NCBI RefSeq assembly: GCF_022539505.1
Contig: NC_061514.1
Location: 324,181,090-324,245,089, forward strand
Origin: Lolium rigidum
Taxonomy: Eukaryota > Streptophyta > Magnoliopsida > Poales > Poaceae
Reading direction: 5' to 3'
Length of the DNA stretch: 64,000 bases
A program made the position numbers and the translations under genes. Shown here in pieces: positions 34,608 to 45,849 of this stretch. How positions within the stretch are numbered: position 1 is the stretch's first letter; each line of letters opens with the position of its first letter. The notes under the pieces are model-generated. The model searched no databases and was not told the DNA's origin. It worked only from the letters and a program-made list of their open reading frames with translations.

Positions 34608-35889
34608 ATAGGACCATTAGCATAGGATCAGTAGTAGTAGACGGGGCAATGTATCCCCTAGTACTTCCTTTTGAGAGCAATCAGCTCTTTATGTAAGAAA
34701 TCTTGCTTATCAATGAAGAATTTCCCCAATTTGATTTTGCCGATTTCCCTTGAGCTAATTTAGCCGATTTCCCCTCATACTGATTTTGCCGATTTGTCCC
34801 CTTAGCCAATGCTTAATGAGCCGATAGCAACGCATCGGTCCTTTACGATCCATCCTCCAATTCTTCAACTGATGACCTTGAGATCTGGTGGATAATGTGG
34901 AGTCTTCAAGAGAGCCTTTAAATTCTTCCAACCAGGCCCAATGATCTTCTTCTGCAAGAACTCACCATTTTTGAAGGAGGTTGGAATGAAGGATCAGCCG
35001 ATGACGCCTCAATCGGCTTCTAAAAAACAGAGCATCTACCAGACCAGCTGCCCCCCGAGCCTCAGTCATGGCGAGAATATTGGTGAGGATGCACAGATCA
35101 GACTAAGGGGCCTTGAACCCAGGTAACTCTAAGACAGCCACCATGCCGAACCAGTCGCTCTTGACCCCATCGATTGCTTCTTCCTCCGTTGAAAGCCGAT
35201 ATCGTAGACGAAACACTAACGGCTTAACGAGCAAAAGGCCGCCTTGCACGCCAAAACTGACTTCTGACAGTACTGTTGCAATCGGCTCATTGCAGCTGAG
35301 GAAGCTCTCATTGTTTGCCCCCTCGAGGAAGCAGAGGGCCTCACAGATGAACTGGACTTGGTCGAAATCCGTGTCTTGAACCCGCAGCCGGTAGATCTTG
35401 TGTAATTGTACTAGAGTCGATGGCTGCGCATCGGCTTCGTTTCTTAGTTCTAAAGTCGATGTCCTTGCATCGGCTGTATATCATGAAATTTTTTTTTTAC
35501 TGGCCGATTTTTCTATCAGCCCCCAACATTTCACTGCACACATGTTCACCTGCACATGTTCATCTGATTAGGTGCCCCCCGAGCCGAATCTGTCAGGGAA
35601 CTGCAGATATCGGCTCTGTAATTAACCAAGGCACATGTATTTGCACGTCGGCTCCGGTAGGACCAATGTTGATTTTTCCTAACTCATCAGCCGACGCAAA
35701 ACCGCTGCCCAATAGATCGATGTTGAACACAAGCAGAACATGTGGTGAGGATAATTTTGGCCGATTGCTGGAAATCGGCCTCCATATTGATCGAAGCGCT
35801 CAATGAAGGTTTTGTAATGTTCCTTCATGGATCTTTGGGGCCGATCCCAAGGATCGGCCTCGCCATGTTTGCTCATCGGTTTGTTCTTG
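34608..35889 (-). other. E non-coding part between antisense gene and protease
   Basis: No gene is convincing. It contains many short repeats of the form GCCGAT/ATCGGC (for example around 34740-34850, 35590-35700 and 35757-35880), common in this element type. No polymerase or integrase motif was found in any frame. Confidence 0.6.
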
Positions 35890-36396
35890 CTACACGGTCA
35901 GGCCAGTGGATAAGACCAGCCTAACCCTGCCCTTCATCACGTCGATGCGCTCGCAGTCGTCCAAATTGATACCTGAGAGTGGCTCTTGGCCTGCTGTTTC
36001 CCAAGCGTTCATGCCAGCCGTTGAAATCTCGGCTGAGTCATCGGCCTGGACGACCTCTACCTCATCTCCATCCCACTGTATTACGCATTGGTGCATCGTG
36101 GAGGGAATGCAACAGTTGGCGTGGATCCAATCTCTTCCTAGCAGAACAGCATAGGTGCTCTTGCTATCGACGATGAAGAACGTCGTAGGGATAGTTTTCC
36201 TTCCTACGGTCGGATCCACGTTCGTAACACCTTGTGCGTCAGACGCTTGGCCGTTGAAATCGCTCAATGTCACGTTGGTCATGATCAGATCCGAGCTAGA
36301 GCGTCCCAACCGACGTAGCATAGAGTATGGCATAATATTGACTGCCGCTCCGGTGTCCACCAGCATCTTATTGACAGGCCTCCCATCGATATAACC
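35890..36396 (-). pseudogene. Aspartic protease of E
   Basis: It is directly continuous with gag in the same frame, separated by one TGA at 36397-36399. It reads GYIDGRPVNKMLVDTGAAVN, with active-site DTGA intact, then LSDFNGQ and YAVLLGRDWIHAN (the conserved LLGRDW of retroviral-type proteases). It ends STGLTV at 35890. In autonomous relatives a reverse transcriptase follows; here it does not. It would release Gag proteins in the particle. The upstream stop means it is not made as a fusion. Confidence 0.82.
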
Positions 36397-37661
36397 TCAC
36401 AAGTACAGGGCCTTCAGATGTCTGTAGCTTCTTTCTCGTGGCTTCTCAAAGATAACCGGCCGTGGGCCGTAGTCAAGTTGTGCCACAGGTGCCTCGTCTA
36501 ATCTTGGAGCACTGAACTCCGAAGGAAGGATGAACACCATGTTTGTGCCAGCCGATGTTTCATCATCGGCTTTCCTTTGCTTGGGGCGCCACTCCATTTT
36601 TCGTGGTCGACCCTCTTCATCCAGGGTTCGCTGGACCTTCGCGGCCAGATCAGGCCGCGCTTTCCTCAGTGTGTGCAGGTATAACCTTTCGGCTTCCTCC
36701 AAGCCGCGCTGTCGCTGAACCCTACGCTTTTGGGAACGGCTGAGTCCATCAGGGCACCACCTTTGCCGGTGATACCTGTCTTCTTCTTCTTCCAAATCCT
36801 CGAGATCTTCCACCCGAGGGGACTCAGCGTGCTTGTTCCGAAGTGGGAGAGGCCCTAGACATTTGAATACGGACACGTTAGCTGCATCCTTCCTCTTTTG
36901 CTTACATTCTGGGCAGTTGCCGATTGTAGGCAATCGGCTCATTCCTGAATCCCAGCAGTGTCTGAAGAAGGGGCAGTCCCAGTGCCTATCCTCGTCGTCT
37001 TGCTCCCTCGATTTTTCCTTGGCACGGCGCTCGTACTCCTCCTCATCGCGATCATGCCGACGATGTCTCCCGGCGTCCCTAGCCGGACGGTCTCTATCAT
37101 CATCATCGCCGGATCGTCGGCGTTGGCTATATTGACTCACGTACTTGTTGAGGAGGTGATCAGAGAGAGGTCGCTGATATCTTACATTCCTCACTTCTCC
37201 CTCTGTGATGTAGCGCTTGCCGTCGTGCCGGAGCCGATCGCGTGGAGCGGCCTCCTCCGTGTCCTTGCTACGAGAGCAGCTGCCCTCGTCTCCATCTTTG
37301 CCAGAGTGGTGCCCAGGTCCTACCATGTTGATGCTGAATGAGAATCCTGGCTGGCAACCTTCAGGGTAAGTGCACTCCACCATGTTAACGGCGGGGAAGG
37401 GGTGGGTGTCGACCTTCATGGCGTACTGGTTGAAAATCAGACGTCCTTGTTCTATCGCCATTTGGATCTGCCGACGCCACACCCTGCAGTCGTTGGTGGC
37501 ATGGGAGAACGAGTTATGCCATTTGCGGTATGGCTTTCCGTTCAGCTCCTGTACCGTGGGGATTTTGAGGCCTTCGGGTAACTTCAACTGCTTCTCCTTG
37601 AGTAAGAGGTCGAAGATTTGCTCAGTTTTAGTCACGTCAAAATCAAACCCTCTGGGCGGAC
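36397..37661 (-). pseudogene. gag of E, C-terminal part (after F insertion)
   Basis: This continues the frame broken by F. It contains PRGFDFDVTKTEQIFDLLL, a gag-related segment with KPYRKWHNSFSHATNDCRVWRRQI, an Arg/Asp-rich linker (DDDDRDRPARDAGRHRRHDRD) and a Cys/His segment CPFFRHCWDSGMSRLPTIGNCPEC, probably a metal-binding module. It ends HLKALYL before TGA. Residues encoded beyond 37661 in this open frame come from F's LTR and are not part of the protein. Confidence 0.82.
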
Positions 37662-39171
37662 TGATGTCTACGTTCCCCCTCCTTTCCTGTAGACAGTGTT
37701 GGGCCTCCAAGAGCAGAGGTTTGTAGAACAGCAGCAAGTTTTCCCTTAAGTGGATCACCCAAGGTTTATCGAACTCAGGGAGGAAGAGGTCAAAGATATC
37801 CCTCTCATGCAACCCTCGCAACCACAAAGCAAGAAGTCTCTTGTGTCCCCAACACACCTAATAGGTGCACTAGTTCGGCGAAGAGATAGTGAAATACAGG
37901 TGGTATGAATATATATGAGCAAGTAGCAACGGTGCCGTAAAATAGCTTGTCGGCGGGTAGTTGATGGTGGTAGTATTGCAGCAGTAGTAACACAGTGAAA
38001 CAGTAAACAAGCAGTAGTAACGCAGCAGTATTAGGAACAAGGCCTAGGGATTAGACTTTCACTAGTGGACACTCTCAACATTGATCACATAACGTAACGT
38101 GATAAATGCATACTCTACACTCTTGTTGGATGATGAACGCATTGCGTAGGATTACACGAACCCTCAATGCCGGAGTTAACAAGCTCCACAATTTGTTCAT
38201 ATTTAGTAACCTTATAGTGTAAGATAGATCAACAGACTAAACCAAGTACTAACATAGCATGCACACTCGTCACCTTCATGCATATGTAGGAGGAATAGAT
38301 CACATCAATATTATCATAGCAATAGTTAACTTCGCAATCTACAAGAGATCATGATCATAGCATAAACCAAGTACTAACACGGTGCACACACTCGTCACCT
38401 TTACACACGTGCAGGAGGAATAGAACTACTTTAATAACTTTGCTAGAGTAGCACATAGATAGTAGTGATACAAAACTCATATGAATCTCAATCATGTAAA
38501 GCAGCTCATGAGATCATTGTATTGAGGTACATGGGAGAGAGATGAACCACATAGCTACCGGTACAGCCCCGAGCCTCGATGGAGAACTACTCCCTCCTCA
38601 TGGGAGCAAGCAGCGGTGATGAAGATGGCGGTGGAGATGGCAGCGGTGTCGATGGAGAAGCCTTCCGGGGCACTTCCCCGCTCCGGCAGCGTGCCGGAAC
38701 GAGACTCCCGTCCCCAGATCTTGGCCTCGCGATGGCGGCGGCTCTGGAAGGTTTCTGTGGTTTTCGTCAAGCGCCTCAGGGTTTTCGATCCAGGGGCTTT
38801 ATATAGGCGAAGAGGCGGCGCAGAGGGTCGAAGGGGTGACGACACCATAGGGCGGTGCGGCCGGGCCCGGGCCGCGCCGGCCTATGGTCCGGGGGCCCGT
38901 GCCCCCCTCTCGGTCCTTCCCGGGTGTTCTGGATGCTTCCGGTGAAAATAGGAACTTGGGCGTTGATTTCGTCCGATTCCGAGAATATTTCGTTACTAGG
39001 ATTTCTGAAACCAAAAACAGCAGTAAAACGAGAACCGGCACTTCGGCATCTTGTTAATAGGTTAGTTCCGTAAAATGCACGAATATGACATAAAGTGTGC
39101 ATAAAACATGTAGATATCATCAATAATGTGGCATGGAACATAAGAAATTATCGATACGTCGGAGACGTATC
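37662..39171 (-). repeat. 3' LTR of element F
   Basis: It starts TGATGTCTACGTTCCCCC and ends GGAGACGTATC (final A lost), followed by the polypurine complement GCATCCCCAAGCTT (39172-39185). TATATAAA lies on the minus strand at 38798-38805. Confidence 0.9.
38798..38805 (-). promoter_or_regulatory. TATA box in F left LTR
   Basis: TATATAAA on the minus strand; the 5' LTR has the same box at 43893-43900. Confidence 0.6.
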
Positions 39172-41768
39172 GCATCCCCAAGCTTAGTTCTCGCTCGTCC
39201 CGAGCAGGTAAAATGATAACACGTATAATTTCTGGAGTGACATGCCATCATAACCTTGATCATACTATTTGTAAAGCATATGTAGCGAATGCAGCGATCA
39301 AAACAATGTATATGACATGAGTAAACAAGTGAATCATAAAGCAAAGACTTTTCATGAATAGTACTTCAAGACAAGCATCAATAAGTCTTGCATAAGAGTT
39401 AACTCATAAAGCAATAATTCATAGTAAAGGCATTGAAGCAACACAAAAGAAGATTAAGTTTCAGCGGTTGCTTTCAACTCATAACATGTGTATCTCATGG
39501 ATAATTGTCAATGCAAAGCAACATAACAAATGCAGTATGCAAATATGTAGGAATCAATGCACAGTTCACACAAGTGTTTGCTTCTTGAGATGGAGAGAAA
39601 TAGGTGAACTGACTCAACAATAAAAGTAAAAGAATGGTCCTCCATAGAGGAAAAGCATCGATTGCTATATTTGTGCTAGAGCTTTGATTTTGAAAACATG
39701 AAACAATTTTGTCAACGGTAGTAATAAAGCATATGTATCATGTAATTTATATCTTATAAGTTGCAAGCCTCATGCATAGTGTACTAATAGTGCCCGCACC
39801 TTGTCCTAATTAGCTTGGACTACCGGATCATCACAATGCACATGTTTTGACCAAGTGTCACAAAGGGGTACCTCTATGCCGCCTGTACAAAGGTCTAAGG
39901 AGAAAGCTCGCATTTGGATTTCTCGCTATTGATTATTCTCAACTTAGACATCCATACCGGGACAACATAGACAACAGATAATGGACTCCTCTTTTATGCA
40001 TAAGCATGTAACAACAATTAATAATTTTCTCATTTGAGATTGAGGATATATGTCCAAAACTGAAACTTCCACCATGGATCATGGCTTTAGTTAGCGGCCC
40101 AATGTTCTTCTCTAACAATATGCATGCTTAACCATAAGGTGGTAGATCTCTCTTACTTCAGACAAGACGGACATGCATAGCAACTCACATGAAATTCAAC
40201 AAAGAGTAGTTGATGGCGTCCCCGAGTGAACATGGTTATCGCACAACAAGCAACTTAATAAGAGATAAAGTGCATAATTACATATTCAATGCCACAATAG
40301 TTTTTAAGCTATTTGTCCCATGAGCTATATATTGCAAAGGTGAATGATGGAATTTTAAAGGTAGCACTCAAGCAATTTACTTTGGAATGGCGGAAAATAC
40401 CATGTAGTAGGTAGGTATGGTGGACACAAATGGCATAGTGGTTGGCTCAAGTATTTTGGATGCATGAGAAGTATTCCCTCTCGATACAAGGCTTAGGCTA
40501 GCAAGGTTATTTGAAACAAACACAAGGATGAACCGGTGCAGCAAAACTCACATAAAAGACATATTGAAAACATTATAAGACTCTACACCGTCTTCCTTGT
40601 TGTTCAAACTCAATACTAGAAATTATCTAGACCTTAGAGAGACCAATTATGCAAACCAAATTTTAGCAAGCTCTATGTATTTCTTCATTAATGGGTGCAA
40701 AGCATATGATGCAAGAGCTTAAACATGAGCACAACAATTGCCAAGTATCACATTACCCAAGACATTTATAGCAATTACTACATGTATCATTTTCCAATTC
40801 CAACCATATAACAATTTAACGAAGAAGAAACTTCGCCATGAATAGTATGAGTAGAAACCAAGGACATACTTGTCCATATGCTACAGCGGAGCGTGTCTCT
40901 CTCCCACACAAGCATGATGTAATCCAATTTATTCAAACACAAACAAAAATAAAAGCATACAAACAGACGCTCCAAGTAAAGCACATAAGATGTGACTGAA
41001 TAAAAATATAGTTTCAGGGGAGGAACCTAATAATGTTGTCGATGAAGAAGGGGATGCCTTGGGCATCCCCAAGCTTAGACGCTTGAGTCTTCTTAGAATA
41101 TACAGGGGTGAACCACCGGGGCATCCCCAACCTTAGAGCTTTCACTCTCCTTGATCATAGTATATCATACTCCTCTCTTGATCCTTGAAAACTTCCTCCA
41201 CACCAAACTCGAAACAACTCATTAGAGGGTTAGTGCACAATAAAAATTAACATATTCAGAGGTGACACAATCATTCTTAACACTTCTGGACATTGCATAA
41301 AGCTACTGGACATTAATGGATCAAAGAAATTCATCCAACATAGCAAAAGAGGCAATGCGAAATAAAAGGCAGAATCTGTCAAAACAGAACAGTTCGTATT
41401 GACGAATTTTAAAATGGCACCAGACTTGCTCAAATGAAAATGCCCAAATTGAATGAAAGTTGCGTACATATCTGAGGATCATGCACGTAAATTGGCTTAA
41501 TTTTCTGAGCTACCAACAGGGAGGTAGACCCAGATTCGTGACAGCAAAGAAATCTGGAACTGCACAGTAATCCAAATCTAGTACTTACTTTTCTATCAAC
41601 GGCTTTACTTGGCACAACAAAACACAAAACTAAGATAAGGAGAGGTTGCTACAGTAGTAAACAACTTCCAGGACACAAAATAAAAACAAAGTACTGTAGC
41701 AAAATAACACATGGGTTATCTCCCAAGAAGTTCTTTTCTTTATAGCCATTAAGATGGGCTTAGCAGTT
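39172..41768 (-). other. F internal non-coding part
   Basis: No gene is visible. It contains the hairpin TGGGAGATAACCCA (41712-41725) after the stop, polypurine-like motifs (41121-41134 with one mismatch, and 41063-41076), and a perfect hairpin with arms GGGGATGCC/GGCATCCCC at 41050-41070. Order and sequence match C, D and Z. Confidence 0.75.
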
Positions 41769-42497
41769 TTAATGATGCACTCGCAAGAAATAGTATTTGA
41801 AGCAAAAGAGAGCATCAAGAGGCAAATTCAAAACACATTTAAGTCTAACATGCTTCCTATGCATAGGAATCTTGTAAATAAACAAGTTCATGAAGAGCAA
41901 AGTAACAAGCATAGAAAGATAAAACAAGTGTAGTTTGAAAAATTTCAGCACATAGAGAGGTATTTTAGTAACATGAAAATTTCTACAACCATATTTTCCT
42001 CTCTCATAATAACTTTCAGTAGCATCATGAGCAAACTCAACAATATAACTATCACATAAAGCATTCTTATCATGAGTCTCATGCATAAAATTAGTACTAC
42101 TCCCAACATAAGCATAGTTATTCTTATTAATTGTAGTAGGAGCAAATTCAACAAAGTAGCTATCATTATTATTCTCATCATCAAATATAGGAGGTATATT
42201 GTAATCATAATCAAATTCATCCTCCATAACAGGTGGTAACAAAAGACCACTATCATTATAATCATCATAAATAGGAGGTAAAGTATCATCAAAGAAAATT
42301 TTCTCCTCAATGCTTGGGGGACTAAAAAGATCATGCTCATCAAAACCAGCTTCCCCAAGCTTAGAATTTTCCATATTATTAGCAACAATGGTGTTCAAAG
42401 TATTCATGCTAACATGTTCCATGGGTTTTTTAATTTTCGGATCAAACCATCCATGTCTTAACTCAGGAAATAGAATAAAAACCTCATTGTTGTCCAT
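41769..42497 (-). CDS. 242-aa acidic protein with a hydrophobic C-terminal segment
   Basis: This is an intact frame from ATG at 42497, in gag's usual place after the primer site. The first ~65 aa are mixed (KIKKPMEHVSMNTLNTIVAN). Residues ~65-125 are acidic and Tyr-rich with a near-repeat: LPPIYDDYNDSGLLLPP then IPPIFDDENNNDSYF. After a Cys-containing stretch (CDSYIVEFAHDATESYYERG), residues ~185-210 are hydrophobic (FYLSMLVTLLFMNLFIYKI) with basic residues after (PMHRKHVRLK), consistent with a membrane segment. A has a frameshifted relative at 4672-5426, showing this is a conserved element protein. I do not recognise the family. A membrane or envelope-like role is speculation. Confidence 0.75.
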   Translation of the reverse strand: MDNNEVFILFPELRHGWFDPKIKKPMEHVSMNTLNTIVANNMENSKLGEAGFDEHDLFSPPSIEEKIFFDDTLPPIYDDYNDSGLLLPPVMEDEFDYDYNIPPIFDDENNNDSYFVEFAPTTINKNNYAYVGSSTNFMHETHDKNALCDSYIVEFAHDATESYYERGKYGCRNFHVTKIPLYVLKFFKLHLFYLSMLVTLLFMNLFIYKIPMHRKHVRLKCVLNLPLDALFCFKYYFLRVHH

Positions 42498-42632
42498 TAT
42501 GCCAAACTAGTGTAAACAAGAAACAAAAAGATGCAATTGCAGGATCTAAAGGAAATAGCTTTGAGTACTTACAATGCGCCGGAAAATAGCTTGGTAGCCG
42601 AGGTCCGGAGTGTGAGTACCTTTTACCTTTCC

Positions 42633-42650
42633 TCCCCGGCAACGGCGCCA
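42633..42650 (-). promoter_or_regulatory. Primer-binding site of F, inner copy
   Basis: Exact TGGCGCCGTTGCCGGGGA on the minus strand, 90 bp inside the outer copy. A third degraded leader copy (GCGCCGGAAAATAGCTTGG) lies at 42577-42595. Confidence 0.8.
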
Positions 42651-42722
42651 GAAAATACTTGATGCTGTCCAGGACTGGCGCGGGGTTGACGAGGGAGGAA
42701 ATCCCTTTGTGTAGCTTTCTGG

Positions 42723-42740
42723 TCCCCGGCAACGGCGCCA
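42723..42740 (-). promoter_or_regulatory. Primer-binding site of F, outer copy
   Basis: Exact TGGCGCCGTTGCCGGGGA on the minus strand, 10 bases from the 5' LTR (42751), the expected distance for the active site. Confidence 0.85.
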
Positions 42741-42750
42741 GAAAATAGCT

Positions 42751-44269
42751 TGATGTCTACGTTCCCCCTCCTTTCCTGTAGACAGTGTTGGGCCTCCAAG
42801 AGCAGAGGTTTGTAGAACAGCAGCAAGTTTTCCCTTAAGTGGATCACCCAAGGTTTATCGAACTCGGGGAGGAAGAGGTCAAAGATATCCCTCTCATGCA
42901 ACCCTCGCAACCACAAAGCAAGAAGTCTCTTGTGTCCCCAACACACCTAATAGGTGCACTAGTTCGGCGAAGAGATAGTGAAATACAGGTGGTATGAATA
43001 TATATGAGCAGTAGCAACGGTGCCGGAAAATAGCTTGCTCGGCGTGTAGTTGATGGTGGTAGTATTGCAGCAGTAGTAACACGATGAAACAAGTAAACAA
43101 GCAAGTAGTAACGCATCAGTATTAGGAACAAGGCCTAGGGATTAGACTTTCACTAGTGGACACTCTCAACATTGATCACATAACAGTAACAGTATAAATG
43201 CATACTCTACACTCTTGTTGGATGATGAACGCATTGCGTAGGATTACACGAACCCTCAATGCCGGAGTTAACAAGCTCCACAATTTGTTCATATTTAGTA
43301 ACCTTATAGTGTAAGATAGATCAACAGACTAAACCAAGTACTAACATAGCATGCACACTCGTCACCTTCATGCATATGTAGGAGGAATAGATCACATCAA
43401 TATTATCATAGCAATAGTTAACTTCGCAATCTACAAGAGATCATGATCATAGCATAAACCAAGTACTAACACGGTGCACACACTCGTCACCTTTACACAC
43501 GTGCAGGAGGAATAGAACTACTTTAATAACTTTGCTAGAGTAGCACATAGATAGTAGTGATACAAAACTCATATGAATCTCAATCATGTAAAGCAGCTCA
43601 TGAGATCATTGTATTGAGGTACATGGGAGAGAGATGAACCACATAGCTACCGGTACAGCCCCGAGCCTCGATGGAGAACTACTCCCTCCTCATGGGAGCA
43701 AGCAGCGGTGATGAAGATGGCGGTGGAGATGGCAGCGGTGTCGATGGAGAAGCCTTCCGGGGGCACTTCCCCGCTCCGGCAGCGTGCCGGAACAGAGACT
43801 CCTGTCCCCCAGATCTTGGCCTCGCGATGGCGGCGGCTCTGGAAGGTTTCTGTGGTTTTCGTCAAGCACCTCAGGGTTTTCGATCCAGGGGCTTTATATA
43901 GGCGAAGAGGCGGCGCAGGAGGGTCGAAGGGGCGACGACACCATAGGGCGGCGTGGCCAGGGCCTGGGCCGCGCCGGCCTATGGTCTGGGGGCCCAGTGC
44001 CCCCCCTCTGGTCCTTCCCGGGTGTTCTGGATGCTTCCGGTGAAAATAGGAACTTGGGCGTTGATTTCGTCCGATTCCGAGAATATTTCGTTACTAGGAT
44101 TTCTGAAACCAAAAACAGCAGAAAACAGGAACCGGCACTTCGGCATCTTGTTAATAGGTTAGTTCCAGAAAATGCACGAATATGACATAAAGTGTGCATA
44201 AAACATGTAGATATCATCAATAATGTGGCATGGAACATAAGAAATTATCGATACGTCGGAGACGTATCA
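42751..44269 (-). repeat. 5' LTR of element F
   Basis: It starts TGATGTCTACGTTCC and ends GATACGTCGGAGACGTATCA, followed by CGGAC. It pairs with 37662-39171. Confidence 0.92.
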
Positions 44270-44274
44270 CGGAC

Positions 44275-45790
44275 CTGGTGGCTTAACCCATTTGCAGGAC
44301 ACGGGGGTTGCCCCCCGAGTCCATTCAGCCGCTGCTACTTCTTGATCTCCCGCAGAGCCTTCGTCTTCATCTGCCTCGACCAGGACTACCGCACGCTTGA
44401 ATTTGTCCTGGTACAAGTTCGGGTGGCGCTGTTCATATGCCGACAGTTTCTGAACCATGTGCGCCAGCGAAGGGTAGTCTGCTTGGGAGGCCATGTCCTT
44501 GATTGGTGACGCAAGGCCCACCACTGCCAACTCGACTGCTTCTTTTTCAGTCACACGAGCCGAATAACATCGGTTCCTTAGATTTCTGAAGCGCTGGACG
44601 TATTCTGCCACGGTTTCTCCACGCTTCTGACGTATTTGAGCTAGATCGGCAATGCCGGCCTCGGAAGCCTCTGACTGAAACTGCATGTGGAACTGTTCTT
44701 CCAACTGCTTCCAAGTCCGGATAGAGTCCGGTGGCAATGAAGTATACCACCCGAAAGCCGATCCCGTGAGGGACTGTGCGAAGAACCTCACGCGTAGTGG
44801 ATCCGATGCTGAGGCCATTCCTAGCTGTGCCAAATATCGGCTCACATGCTCGATGGAGCTGGAACCATCTGATCCATTAAATTTGGAGAAATCAGGGAGC
44901 CGATATTTGGGTGGTAGCGAGACCAACTCGTACTCGTCGGGGTACGGCTTGGAATAGCCGATTGTCCTCCTTTTCGGCACCATGGCGAACTGGTCCCTCA
45001 GGATCGTACTGATTTGATCCACGGTGTTGGCTGCAGGAGTTGAACTCTGAAGATTCGCCGGAGTGGCATACTTAGCCAGCCATGCTTGCTTTTCCAGCTC
45101 TGAGCCAACTGCAGGAGCTGCGCTCTGGAGGTTTGTTGGAGTGGCATACTTAGCTAGCCACGTCTGCTTCTTAAGATCTGTTGCTGAAGTTCCTCCTGCT
45201 TTTCCAGAAGTCCCTGCTGTTGCGGCCTGGTTTGTGAGCGCCCAGTTACCGCAGTCTGGCACGTATGTGCACGTGTACCCGTGAGGGATCTCCTTAGGCA
45301 CCTCATGCAAGAACTGGCAGTCACTAGGGTCACCACCGATCTTGTAGACGACGAATGTCGGTGAATTCGGCACTTCTGGTGCTGCCAACGCGAATGGCAG
45401 CGGTGGACGGGACTGGAGTGGCATCTCTCCTTGGTATGTCCCGAGAGCTGGCCCTGACGGAGAGTACTGGTGCCTCATGATCTCCTGGATCACCCGAAGA
45501 GCAACACGCTCCAAAGTGTTCACCAGGTTCTCAGAGTGGCGGTGTAGCGAGTGAGCCACCATGTAGTTAATCTCCTGACGCAGGGACCTAGTGCGTTCTT
45601 CTGACGGGGCGGACAGGTCTATTCCGTCGAGCGCACCTTCAGGCGAGAACCCTTTCCACCTGATGCCATGTGAACGGGTTCTGTGAAAAGAGCCGATGAG
45701 GTCGGCTTCGAGGATCGCTTTGACCTCGTCATACTTCTTCTTAAGCTCCTCGGTTAGATCCTCGTACGTGACTGGAGTGCCGTCCGCCAT
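44275..45790 (-). pseudogene. gag of E, N-terminal part
   Basis: I choose the ATG at 45790 (MADGTPVTYEDLTEELKKKY); the open frame extends a little further to 45835 but without an ATG and into the primer site. The N-terminal half includes a duplicated KKQTWLAKYATPTNLQS / EKQAWLAKYATPANLQS unit. Then comes the gag capsid domain (LPDFSKFNGSDG, SLTGSAFGWYTSLPPDSIRTW, FHMQFQSEASEAGIADL, KRGETVAEYVQRFRNLRNRCY). It ends at F's insertion (PVSCKWVKPPGP) and continues at 37661. Uninterrupted, the frame would be a Gag of more than 900 aa including the C-terminal part. Confidence 0.88.
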
Positions 45791-45828
45791 CTCAGATGTA
45801 GATGGCGATGTGGTTGATGTCGAAGATG

Positions 45829-45846
45829 GTCCCACCGGGCATGCCA
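45829..45846 (-). promoter_or_regulatory. Primer-binding site of E
   Basis: The minus strand reads TGGCATGCCCGGTGGGAC, three bases inside the LTR end (CAACACA). It is a form familiar from grass gypsy elements and differs from the tRNA-Asp type of A, B, C, D, F and Z. I do not assign the tRNA. Confidence 0.6.
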
Positions 45847-45849
45847 GAA

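Larger units (their letters stand above)
37662..44269 (-). mobile_element. LTR retrotransposon F, nested in E gag
   Basis: F is a complete 6.6-kb minus-strand element: 3' LTR 37662-39171, non-coding part 39172-41768, 242-aa protein 41769-42497, two primer sites, and 5' LTR 42751-44269. CGGAC is duplicated at 37657-37661 and 44270-44274. It is of the same type as A. The two LTRs are very similar, differing mostly by one- or two-base indels, so it is probably the youngest insertion. It has no polymerase. Confidence 0.94.

Noticed and set aside
34183..34611. Arg/Thr-rich frame overlapping the acidic gene
   Set aside because: It is an alternative frame of GAGGAG/GACGAC-type codons; low-complexity shadow.
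37662..37857. N-terminal 65 codons of the open frame 36397-37857
   Set aside because: They are F's LTR sequence fused by insertion to E's gag; the real gag continues at 44275.
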